From Burhinus oedicnemus (taxonomy: Eukaryota; Chordata; Aves; Charadriiformes; Burhinidae): a DNA stretch of 64,000 bases. The notes beneath the pieces were generated by a model, which searched no databases, was not told where the DNA came from, and worked only from the letters and a program-made list of their open reading frames with translations. Where the stretch lies: NCBI GenBank assembly GCA_008921705.1, contig VFFE01007082.1, forward strand, positions 732,916 through 796,915. Reading direction: 5' to 3'. This document shows positions 27,501 through 40,400 of this stretch, piece after piece (within the stretch, counting starts at the first letter, position 1; every line of letters begins with the position of its first letter). The position numbers and the translations under genes are program-made.

Positions 27501-30500
27501 CTGCCAAATTCATACACTAGAAGCTCAAACCACTTTAACTGAAATAAATCAAGGACGGGCCATGAACAATTACTGCGGCCACAAACTCCACTTGCACTCC
27601 TTGAAAACCACTATTTCAAGGAATTCCTTCCCCTTAGTCCAATTTTCCACACTTGCTTCCCACTCACTGCGTTTTTGTTTCAAAATTTCCATTTGCCTAG
27701 TTTCCTAATGGCATGCTGCCTTCCCCATGAAGTATTACTTTTTGCTTAGGTTAAAATCTTTCTACATTCATCCTCCGCAAAAACCCATTCCCTAATGCAG
27801 TCTGCAAGACCGCTCCTACCTGTGTTCCACAGCTACCTACGGTTACAACAGATTTCCAACTATAACTGTTGTAGTCCCACCAAAAGAAGGTCCCACCAAC
27901 AAGGTGTTCACATGAAGTTTCCCACTCATCCTACAACAGCTCCAAAACACCACAGCTTTACAAGGTATTTTTATTTTGCGTTACGAGCTTTCCGGGGAAC
28001 GTGTTACGAAGTTCATTTAGTACATAGCCTACGTTTACGGAGTTCACATAATCCGTGTCGCTTTTCGTAATGCTTCATTATAGCAGTCAATGGTAGTCCA
28101 TCTCCCTTCGTTAGCGACCCATGGTTTGCTATGACGGAACACAGAGGGATGACTCACAGGGAAAGCATTAACGATAACCTTGGAGAGAAAGCCTTATCTA
28201 AAAATTCTCCACTTGCACAATTCACGTGTTCTGAAAACACCACCACGGTTTCGTGTAATAACAAAGGCAATATGAAAAACTACCTGTTCCACCACCGTGG
28301 GCTAAGCAGTGGCCCCCGTCCCTGCTAGCCAGCCCCCAGCCCGGGGCACGTTCACCTCCTCAGCGCTGCTCTTCAGGATTTAGACACAGAAGCCAAACAC
28401 AGCCAGAGGAATCCATTTGCCAGATCAACCTTGATCTGCACTTCAGACTCCATCTGTCCACATACAGGGCAGCACTTGCCACATTTAAGAGTGAATACCA
28501 ACTCAGTAAACGCATCGCCTCTCGTTTTATCCCCAGCTCAGCTTACGTTTACTGCTTATGCTAACAGCACATATACAGAAAACCAGCTACGCAGGTAAGT
28601 AGTCCATGTATGCTGTCACGTAGCCTTAATTATTTTCTACACCTAAAATTACTCACCTACTCACCTGATCTTTAAGAACCACACTTTTCATAAAGTCTCA
28701 AACGCTGAGAATAACAACTAATTACAAGCACTGTTATATCCAGTCGTACAGAACAGTAACACAAGTTTCAGCTGCACGTGGAAACAGTTCTCTGCGGACT
28801 TCAATCAACTTCAAAGACAATTCTTCTGTGATGCTTTTATGCATTTTCAAATGCTTATACACATTTGTTAACCCTCCTGACATGTTTTAAGACTCACGTA
28901 AAAATCCAGGCCTTTTCTCTCCCTTTTTTTCCTCCTCCGCTTCTTTTAGTTACTAAAGGAGGAAGGAGTAAAGAATGCATTTGTTTCCATTGAAACAAGT
29001 CTTAAAGATAATCTCTTCTCCTTAAAAAGAAATTAAGAGTTTTCCTCACCACTGTTCACATAAGCAGAAAGGTTGAAATCAGTGGTGGAAGACTGAAAAA
29101 TAAGGGAGGTCTTACAAACACGTTAAGCAGCACAGCTCCTGAGGTTATTCTTTACAGCAGCTGGAAGTCTGTGATGGAATATCTGATTTTTTCAATGATC
29201 CAGTATGGCAATGGTAACAGACTTTCCAGCAAAGAGGGAATACAGACTGCATCGCGTTACAATCCATACTCAATTCAACTCTGAAGCTGTTGAGGGAAGA
29301 GAAGGCCACACATGCAAAAACACACATCTCCATGATAAACTTGGTCAATCCACACAACACGGACAGAAAAAAGCCTGGCCAAAGACTTCCTAAAATTAAA
29401 GTGTATCGCTGAAAAAAATAATTTCATTGCCTGTCTTCCTTCTGCCCAAGCATAAAATTCAAATTTTAAAAACTTCCCTGAAAAGAATTAACATTTTCCC
29501 CCCCCAACTTTTCAGCAGCCTAAAAACATTTGCCAGAACTCCAAGGTTTATAGAAAAAAATTCATGTTCCTATTACACATGTGTTTTTACACTTAATTCT
29601 GGCACAGCCACCTTTCTCAGCTGGTGAAGCTGTCAGAATCAATAGGAGGCAGCATCTAGGAGAATGACAAACACACAGGTCAATGTCAAACACAAGCCAA
29701 TCACTGTCAGAGCACGAGCCAGATTCCTGCATTTCAATCTCACCAACATTCAACCCAAATACCAGCATACCACTTATTAATAAAGTAAATAGAGGCAGGA
29801 AGCACTTTTATTTGCTTTTTGTTTATATATATTTTTGTAAAGCTGATGGCGGTTTCTAGATTAAGACAACCATTTCAGCAATTTCCTCAGTTACAACAAC
29901 GCAAAACATCTCGGCACAGCTACAGTAAAGGGAACAATTAACAAATAATTAACCCAGCCGAACTAAACCTTAGAAATTTAGAAGTCCTAATACCTGCTTG
30001 CTAATCAAATTGACAGTGGGTTTTAAGATAGCTAGAAGAAATCTCAGTCCCCCTGGGTCTTAGGTAAATATAATTCTGGTTCCACTGTCATTAGAACTCC
30101 CCCACAGGACAGACTTCGGTGTCGGGGCTGGGGATTCACCCAGAAGGTGACCCCCCATCTTTTGTTATTTTCTCATGGTGACAGCGCAACAACCCTACAC
30201 CCACGGGCTTCACACCTCAGCCACCGACGACTGCAAACTCTTTCATAGCGTATGAAGTGCTCCCTTCGAAAAAACGGCCACGTACACTGTAACACAGAAT
30301 GTTTTGATGTGAAAAATATGTAAGATCTCACTTTGATACATTTGGTGACAACTGAGCAGCAGTATTTCACAACAGTGCATTCGACCTGCACGTTCAGTCC
30401 CTCTTTTCTCCTCTGATGCCTGTCCAGATAATAGCTTATGGGGCTACGGTGCCTCCTCACAGCACTCAGGGACAGAAATCTAACAAAACTTTAAAGCAAC

Positions 30501-32398
30501 ATCAACCTACAAATCCGGAAAAGTTAGCACTCAACTCAAGTTGTATTTTCCTGTAGCAATAGCTCACTTTCATCGTAATGACAGTGATTTCCCATACCTT
30601 AAAAAAAGGCAACTAAACCAAAAAGTCCAATAGCTGTCCCAAACAGTGATCGCCTAAAACATCTCAAAGTGGCAAAGAAATACATTCCTGGTTTGTTTGT
30701 TTTTTTATATACTAGGCCAGATGTTCCAGTATCCATGTAATGCTAATTCTGCCTCTTTCCCTGTGCAGTATCAAAGCTCACTTTCCATATCTAACACTCT
30801 GCTCCTCCTCTTCCAGCTTCACACTGATCTTAAAACACTCAGAACAAAGAGGCTCTCCTGTAAGCTACTCCAAAGCAATTTGCTAGGAAACGATGAAGTC
30901 CTGTAATGCCCTGCTCTCCCTGCAGAAGCATCTCACCTTGTGTTGCCTCATGTTGATTCCTCCTGCTGATGTGCTGTTTATAGAGCTACTGATGTCACTG
31001 TAGAAACAGATCCTCATAAATCCTTTTAGTTCCTGTAGATCCTTTTAAATGTTTCTACGCAGGCAAAACAAACAACATCGTCCTCATCTCCAGGTGACAT
31101 ATCAAGTCATCTCTTTTCCTGAGGCTCCAAATCAACTTAGGCTTTCACCCAACAAAGCTTTTCCAGTCCAGCATTCAAGGTGCCTGAATCGTGATGACAA
31201 TACAGTCTGCTCAGTAGCAACAATATCCTCAGTATTAAGGTTCTGTGGCTGTAACAGAGTAGTATTTCTTCCTGACTTGTTGAACAGACTGACAGTGAAC
31301 GGGGACAGGGACCATACAGCTTCCTCCAGCCAGAAACGTACACAAGAATTCAGAGAACAAAAAGGAACAGGGCAATGAAAGTATCCATACAACCAGTTTG
31401 ATGCAGATATTCCTGCTACGTAATTTTTCTGGAATCTTAACCCATTTATTTCATAAGAGCAGTTTATTAGAATATTGAAAAGAAAATCTCCATGTTCAAG
31501 GACAAGCTGAAGATACACAAGAAAAATACCTCCATACATCAAGTCACTGTAAGACTTCAAGCACGTTGTTGCCCTCCAGTACAGGGAGAGAAAAAAAAGT
31601 TCTCTGGAACACTGTCATCGCTACTTTCTTCATCTTTCATTACGCTGGCCAAAAATTTAAAGTTACTGAGAGCGCTACTTGTTTTCCACCACATCGCTCC
31701 CTCCTCCAGCTAGGCAGGCCATTCTCTTAACCAAATATCACAAGCAGGGCCTATGCAAAAGCCGCTGTATTTCTCAGTGTTTGGAGTTGCATGGCACTTG
31801 GACAAAGCCTGGAGAGCTGTTCCAAAAGCACCTTAGGCACTGAAGTCCAGTGCAATACACTGACAGCCGTTGGACTGACAGCCCTTCCCTACGTTCTATA
31901 GAGAAAATCGTACAAGGAGACCAATTGTCTAACCCAAACAACAGATGCAGTTATAAGTCTGGTTTGCACAGCAGAGTATCAAAGTATTCAAATTCGCTTA
32001 CAGTCTGACAATCAAAAAAGGAGAACTGCAAAAAAACCATACTACAAATTAAGACCATCGGTTTTAGAGTACACCCAATTAGGAGCCATGTGTTAGCCAT
32101 ATTGCACGCGGATGCAAACTGTACGAGAAATCAACCCTTTCAAACCACGCTGTATTTTGGCAAAAGGCAGTAGGATAGAAGAGAATCAATCTGCACGAGA
32201 AACGGAAGGAAATTCAGCATGAAATAATCTAACTGAACCTAAAAGGAAAAAAAATAAGTCTCTGTCTTGATGCCTCCATCTTACACTATTGTTACGTTAT
32301 GCTAAGGAAGCCTATAAGCAAATCTGAATACACACTGCACACTAAAAATTAATTTGTTACCATGACAGTCATTTTGACAAAAGCAAGGTAAGAACTGC

Positions 32399-32427
32399 AA
32401 AAAAAAAAAAACAAAAAAACAAAAAAA
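32399..32427. repeat. A-rich tract with AAAAAAAC units
   Basis: A13 followed by two CAAAAAAA units, inside the RERE intron. Confidence 0.85.
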
Positions 32428-35400
32428 CCCCACAGATTAGATTTGGAAGGAAATGGGAGGGAGGTTGTGGAAACGGAGGACAGATGGGGAAGCGGGCCAG
32501 CGAGCTTTTAGCATCGGCCTGTGTGATTTCCAACAAAGTAGAGAGGATTAATTGCATAGTGTTGTCTAAGCTCTACTCAGCAAGTTTAAATACATGGTTT
32601 AAAGCTATGCATACATTCATTATATCTATGCAAATTAGTAAGAACAGTATTTATATAGTAACAATATAGCGTAACCTTTCATTTGAAAAAATTCCAATGA
32701 TCTTGATTATCCATTTATTTACAGTTTATTTGCTATTACACAAACATAGCTGCTGAGCTCAGCATAGAAAAAAGTGATATTAAATGTTGGATTAAGTACT
32801 GTACAGCAATGAGGTAAACAGAATGAGATTTTAACCACGGACTTCATCGTAAGAAAATGCAGACCTTTAACATTCATCCATATCAGATAAGAGTATTTAA
32901 GAGAAAGAATCAAACGAATGGAAAGGATTTCCTTTCCTTAAAGCCTAAAAGATGTAAGCTGACAACAGCTATCCATTCTGCACACACCTTTAATTTTCAT
33001 CTTTCTAATCCCTGCTGTGCAAGTCCCATTAATTTAGACTCTCTCAATCCCTCCTAAATTTTATGTAATTTGTACCCTTACCTACAAATACATCTCCCTA
33101 CATGTAGCTTAGCCATAAGACAGAAGCTAAGATTTTCTTTTGCAATAGATGCTAAAATTGCTTCAGAATATATTACACACCGGAATGTGTATTCAAAATC
33201 TCACCCCTGATAAGAAATTATGTTAAATAAAATCTAAAAATCAGTATAGTCGATTAAGGTTTCAGCTAGGCTCATGTCCCTCCAACGATCAGCGAAGCAA
33301 TGATGTCCATTCTCATTGTGCTCTGCAGTTTTCAAGACAAGAGACAGACGCAAGTTTAAGAAAAGCACAAAGAGCAAACTGAACAGAAAAATTTCAGTGC
33401 TAGGGTACACCTCTTATGCTAATTACTACTAATAAAAGGTAAAATTTAATAAGCCGATTTTTAAATTTTAAAACAGCTATAAAATATCCGTTATCACGAG
33501 TTCTATGGCTTTCCTTGTTCTTGCCCTAGACAACTTCCTCCGGATCAGATACAACCACTTCCCCCCACCCTCTTTTCTTCAAAGAGTGCAGAAAGATGGG
33601 CAAAGAGAAAAGGAAGCAAGCCACCTGCGGCCAGCACCAGTCTCAGCTGAGAGCGGCCAGACCAGCTTCCAAACCCTTTACCAGATCATGCAACCTCTTC
33701 CAAGCCCTGCCAACCACTCGCATACGGAGGAATTGCTCTCCAAGCAGCTCCCTCATCCTTGGTTCTGCAACCGCCATCATCATGGTACGTTTGATGAAGT
33801 ACCCGAGAAGACTGTTCTCCCAGCGTCAAGCACACGTGCTCCCTGAAGTCCCACGAGGCCCGAGTGGTACTTGGCCAGCACTTAGAGAGTATTTGCTGCG
33901 TGCGGATTCTCCAACACATCTTCACGTCTGTGCTGCGACTGAGGCTTTAACCTTGCAGTTCAGCGCGTAAATAGAGTCTCCCCCTGTGTGTAATTGCTGG
34001 TAAGTGAGAAGGGACAACCCGTAACTGAAGCTCTTGACAGTCTGTACAAACAGATGATTTCTCTTCTGAAGGGAGAGTCTCGTGACAACTACAGCACAAA
34101 CAATCCAAACCGTCCCCACGCTACCAGCATTTACAGGCTCTCTCCCCTCCTTTGCCAATTATCTGGCAAAGGTGCAAATTCTGGGTAACCACAGCACTGA
34201 TTCCTGCTGTGCCGTGAATATCCCTCTCTAGCCAAGCACCGCTACATCAGAGCTACTCCAAGCACCGCACCCGCTGGATAAAGAGTGCTCATACTTCTCC
34301 ATCCTACTACAGGATAAAACTGAGATCACAAACAACTGATTTTCCATCTTAATTCTAAGCAGTCTTTTTGCAGTAAAGCCAGCGTATCGCATTGTACCGC
34401 TGGGCCCACACAACAGCTGCTCTTAACAGATTCTAAATTATTTTTCATCCTCTGACACTGAAAACAAGATTGCCACCAACGCTGACGCTTTTGCAGGCTC
34501 CCTATTGTTACCGCTCAAGCAACAAATATTACTCAGCTACAAGCCTTGACCAAGAGAAAAACATCTTTTGAATGGTTTGAAGTGCTATTTGAAGCATTTC
34601 AATAGATAAGCTATTCTGACAAACATTGGTAGATCTAAGTGAAAACACACTCGACAACTTTCACACGGAAGAACAAGTATGGGAATGCAACACCTCCAAA
34701 ACCAGCAGCGTTTCAGCCCGTCTGTATCTGCAGCTGATGCTGCCCACACACACAACTGGCATTTTAGGGCACTTACAGCAACTGCAACTGGACAGAGCGT
34801 TTCAAACATCGACGTCTGTACTCATACAAGGAGATTTTAGTAGTTGAGATATACAGCACCTCATGGAAAAATCGGACGTGATTTTAGCTCATTCATTTCC
34901 ATGGTTTTTAGTTTGAATCCCTCTCTATTTCGCTCCAGCTGTTAGTACAGCATACTGATCATTTTACAGAGAAGTAATATAAAGCTACCAGAGCCCTTAA
35001 GCCAATGCTTTGAACAGTAGAGCCAAACATAGCTAATTCCTTGTGGTGGAACAAACAACTGCAATCAACACTTTTAAAGTGCCGTGTAGATGAACACAGA
35101 AATTTTTACTCAAAAATGCAGAATACAGCTGGCTGAATAATCTAATTTTCAAGTACAATTTCGTTTTGAGGAAAAAGTTAGCTGGCAGCAGCCACAGGTT
35201 AGATCTTGAAACCTTACATGAGACCCAAAAAAACCTTATGTGAACAAAGTGGCAGGTCGAAGCCAGCCAGAGCACGCTGCAAGCTCTGCTTCTCTCCCCA
35301 AGGCAGCCAGACACTTGCTGCTACCACCATTGTCTGTTTTGACCAACACCTAAGCTGCTGTTCATAGGGAAGGGGTTAAATCAATGGCATAATAGGTATG

Positions 35401-35462
35401 AGCTCTTAAGTCACCCAATTTATATTTCACGAACAGAAGACATGAGAGGAGATCTACAAAGA

Positions 35463-35625
35463 AATCACAGATTCACAGAAAAACTTGTCCGAAAGGTTGG
35501 AAGATACCTCTATATACCACCTAGTCAAATCTCTAGCTCAGATTTGTTCTGACTTTGAAAGAAGACCTAAGTGCTCAGCGCTTTATCCAATTTACTTTCG
35601 AAATTCCCAGAGACAGAGATGCCAT
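35463..35625 (-). mobile_element. Old, strongly diverged CR1 LINE fragment
   Basis: The plus strand carries AATCACAGATTCACAGAA, then AGGTTGGAAGATACCTC, then CCACCTAGTCAAATCTC, in the order and spacing of the CR1 3' region read backwards (tail octamers, GGTTGGAAGGGACCTC, CATCTAGTCCAACC). A further segment, AAATTCCCAGAGACAGAGAT, resembles the CR1 TCCAGGGATGGAGA landmark. Divergence is much higher than in the copy at 62871, so this belongs to an older subfamily. It lies only about 270 bases from the RERE start-codon exon donor. Confidence 0.6.
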
Positions 35626-35867
35626 ATGATACACAAACAACTGACGTAGTATAAGAAAAAAGGGTGGCTCTTTTTTCAAAAAAGAGCTAAGTTCATTCTA
35701 ACAAATCAAGATTATTGTCAAAAATTTTTGCATGCATATCCACATTTCTCTCCAGTGGAAATGTGGCAACCCGCCCCTAGGACAATCATAATCTAAATTA
35801 ACACATAGCACATTGCGCTGCCTGCTGCAGCCAACTAACTGGTAGCTCTGGTGCAAAATTACTTTCA

Positions 35868-36350
<483 letters not shown>

Positions 36351-37346
36351 TTAAAAAGGTTCTTGAAGGGGTGGGGGGGGGAGAAAGAGGGGAAAAGCCC
36401 ATGTTAATATTCAAAATTCTTTCAATTTCTGAAAATAAAAATTAAAAAAAAAGAAAACCCCACACCCTAAAGCAATTCAGTATGGAAAACGCAAGACGGT
36501 AAAATACAAAGTGGTCTTTTGAAGCATTCGTAGAAATATTAACTTATGAAGTAACTGTAAAACGTTTGATGCTATCTCTGTCCTCAAAAAGACCTCACAA
36601 CTCCTTAAAAAAAATTTCTACAGAATTCTTGTTCACTGCAGAAATGGAATAACTGCTTGGATGGGAAGTGCTCACTGAGAACACGTATCATTTTATACCT
36701 GAAGCGTAACAGGATGCATGCAAGTGAAAAAAAAAAACATTTAGGAAGGGACAAGTGTAAGAAAAGAAGAGTCTACAACTTTTTTTCTTGAAGCAAATGA
36801 AGTTCCGCAAATGGCTGTTGTTGTTTTACATCTCAACACCACCAGCAACGGATGCCCTACAAAGCTGGTGCAGAGTAAAGAATGCCATCTGCCACCTCCA
36901 GGGCAATCTGTTAGCAAGTCTTCCCCCTACCCTGCTACTCCAAAAATAGAGCTAACCTGTAATCCACAGATTACAGGGATGAATTAATCGAAGCCAAACC
37001 AAATCACTGTAGTTACAAGCGCACTAACAAAATCTGCTTTTCCAAATATCAAAAATACAACATTTCATGCTTGCTTTACCAATAATGAATACATGGAGAT
37101 GGATTTTATAACTCACCACCTTCACGCATTCAGTTTCCTGCTGGGGAATAGGAAAGGAAGAGATAGTCTATGTGTTTACTTCCCTGATCTTTTAATCAAT
37201 ACAGTTAACATCAACTCCTTTTTTGTTCCTTCAATGCAAGTTTATATTTAAGCAATTGGACTTACTGTTACAAGAGTGTGTTGCAGGCTTGGACCTATGG
37301 GCCAGGATCCTCAAACCACCACCAAGCGCACACAACAGTTGCCTAC

Positions 37347-37405
37347 TGTCACGGTTTAACCCCCGCGGGCAGCTAAGCACCACACAGCCGCTCACCAACT
37401 CCCCT
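37347..37405 (-). mobile_element. Fragment of an avian endogenous retroviral LTR (3' end)
   Basis: The segment starts TGTCACGGTTTAACCCC and continues with GCAGCTAAGCACCAC and CAGCCGCTCACCAACTCCCC. This is the reverse complement of the 3' end of a common avian ERVL-type LTR, recognised from memory. Similarity fades after about 60 bases, so it is a short relic with no coding content. The minus orientation rests on the known LTR polarity, not on a TATA box inside the fragment. It sits about 1.1 kb upstream of the RERE start-codon exon. Confidence 0.65.
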
Positions 37406-40400
37406 CCAGCACCCTGCAACTGGCGTCTGGATTGATTACCGTACCTCAGTCAAAGGAAAGGTAAAGAATACTGGCCCGATGCAGTTATATCCTTCATGCT
37501 TTTCACTGAAAATAGAGAATTTCCTTAAAATGTCCTTTCTATCGGTCAAACCGAAGCGGTCTGGACTGACAGGTTGCATGATTGAGTGCCAGCCAGCAGC
37601 ACATACAGTAGAATTTTTGGTACCTTCTCTGGAAAGGCTCTAGTGAATTTGCACCGACTCAAGTATCTGCAAGTGCCTTTTAATACCGCTCAAGAGCAGC
37701 AGTCTGAACAGTTACGGCTACTACTGAACCAGAATCATAACAGACTATTTTTTCTGTAAATATCCATGAAAGAAGGATATTTCAAGAAGGGTGCATCCAG
37801 CATACAAAGGTAAGTTACCTTTTCCCCCCCTACTTCACCAATTCAGGATAAAGCTGATTTTACCCACATCCAATTCATCAGTTTTCAGGAAGCTACTATT
37901 CGGTGCCACTTGAAATTAGTCCACTGTAGAACGCCATAGCATCACAGTCGGGGACCCAAGAAGATTGACTGTTCATGCATTAAGCATCTGAAACCACATT
38001 AGGGAAGGAAAAAGACTATTTTGATTTTTAAGAAGTCAGCGATCCTGTGTATTTGAAATTTTTTCACTCTTACACAAATCTCAGACTACAATATTCTTGT
38101 CCCTCTTGACTACTACTTCCAGCAATGGAAAGAGCCAGAGAGAGACAAATTGCTTTTGCTGATACAATTCAGGCTGTGGCTTGAATCTCTTAGGCATTTC
38201 CTGAATGAACCGATCATCCAGATAGGAAATGATTCTATTTTCTTTCCTCCTTACAGCAGCTGCCATCATTCTGATAACACACAAGGGGAATCCAACGAAA
38301 CTCCAGTAGAGAGGACTACAATGAACCCGCCAATTGCCAGAGAAGTTGCAGATAATAGCAATAGTAGCGGTCTACAGTGACTCAATAAGAAATGTCTTCA
38401 ATTTCTAGAGGCTAGGAAACTCCCCGGTAGCAAGCTTGAGGGGTTTTTCTATTGTTGTCGATACAAAATTCACTTTAGAGTGTAAATAATCTATTCATTT
38501 TGGATGACAACTAATTACTTTCCCAGAGCAATCTAAAAATTACAAGTAGTGGCATTGCAACCTATGTACAAGAGATCTTTATGCATTCTTCAGAGATCAG
38601 AAACTAAAGGATATAGGATACACCTAAAAATTATATTCAATGACCTCCAAGGATGCATAAAATCCAGCCACTTTTGATTATTCTCATATACTAGTCCTAG
38701 TTCTTAAAGACTCAATTTTTGAGTTAGGTACAAAAACACAAGAAACTACGCCTGAACAAAAAAAAAAAAATTGTTCTTTTCAGAGCTTTTTCCACTGCTT
38801 CTCGTCTTACTTGTAGATGAGACATATATTACTACTCTCTCCTGTTTACAAGTTAATTTTAGAGCACTTCAAGGAAAAAAGCCACAGAGTAAGTCCTTTT
38901 GTCTTGTTTTCAGTGAAGTCAAGCATGTTTCAAAAGCATCCAAGAAGCACTTAGCGGGGTTCGATACCGTTAAGTACAAGACAGCATGGAACTCTGCTTC
39001 CGTGCAGATACACATCTTACATTTACCGGTTAGGTTTCCCGCCAGCACAGGGACCACTGGTTCTTAAGGTTATGCAAGGTCCGATTTGCACAAAATCACG
39101 ATGGAAAAACACCTTCTGTTCATTTCATTTTCCAACTGTGCTAACAAAACCTGTGCATATGCACAAGCAGTGACTAAATGCAATGCAGCTATAATCAAAT
39201 GAATTTTTATGTTCCACCATCACTACTTTGACAATAGCCCTTTTATAGCTTACCAAGGCAAACAGACACTACTTCCAGGAAACAACTCTTAAAACAGTCC
39301 CGTCTGTACCCATGTATTTTCTTCAGCTCTCTCTCCTGAGCATTAAGCACTAACTGTTATGACAGACTTATCCTAACGTTTCTCAAGAGACTTAAGTCAA
39401 GTGTTCATAAAGAAGCTGCATCAGCTTTTCTTTCCTCTCTCAAGGGTGGAAGCGTATCTTCCAAGTGGAAGATCTCAGCATCACCACGTTTTCAACACTA
39501 TAAAACATCACACCCCTCTTCTTGCACAGCCAACTACATCACAAGCACCTTCTTTTGACTGCAAAGTGCAGAACACCCTTTTTTTAAAAAAAATAATTTC
39601 CAAGTTACAAAAAGCAATAATCCATCAGTCACCACAGTAGTTCATTATTGGGGATGGGTGACAACAGAAGAAGCAGGTTTGAAACCTGGCCAGCTGCAGG
39701 GCTTTCTCCTTGAAGCCTTGAGACAAAAAGCTAAGAAGATGCCAACCACCCCACATCTGTAAACATAAGGGGAAAAGGAATTTAAAGCTCCTGTCTTAAG
39801 GAAAAATAAACCAAAGTTGATTAGTAACAGAGAGAATAATTCATCCATATCAATTTTATCTGCATCCTGAAACATTCTGAGCTCCTCCTCCTATTCTCGA
39901 AGTCTCAAGGAACAAGAGTTGTGCAAATAATTCTGAACAAGCAGCCACAATTTCAGTGCAAGCTGCTCCTTGCCAAACTTTACTTTAAAAGTAAATTTCC
40001 AGTGAACCATTTTACACTTGTGGAGTCTGTCCACGGGTCAACGCCACATCAAACACGCAGTGATGACCTCCATATGGTGGCGGGTAAATCACTTTACGAA
40101 AGTAGCACACCAAATGCACTTCCTCTTACTCTATTTTTCTGGGCACAGGCAAAACCAACTTGCCAGCAGAAAGAAAATCCCTCTACACAATCTGCCATGG
40201 AGCACAGGAGGAGTAGTCTCCGAGTACCGAGGGCCACACGCTGCAGAGGAAGCACTGAAGAATTCCAGTTCTCGCCATTAACGAACAAGAACAAGCGCTG
40301 CAGAACTTAACAGAATTCTCCACATAACTGCAGATTTAAGTCCTTGCTGTTTCTCTCGGATTAAATTCAAAGTACTTCAGTGTTTTTATTACAAGTCCAA

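Noticed and set aside
31132..31560. A 142-codon minus-strand open frame in the RERE intron
   Set aside because: No recognisable domain, overlapping open frames in other phases, and no splice or composition signal of coding. Treated as chance.
39638..39686. tRNA-like A and B boxes (TAGTTCATTATTGG and GGTTTGAAACC)
   Set aside because: The spacing is too short for a tRNA, no acceptor stem can be formed, and no SINE body is recognisable. At most a very old MIR/tRNA-SINE relic.
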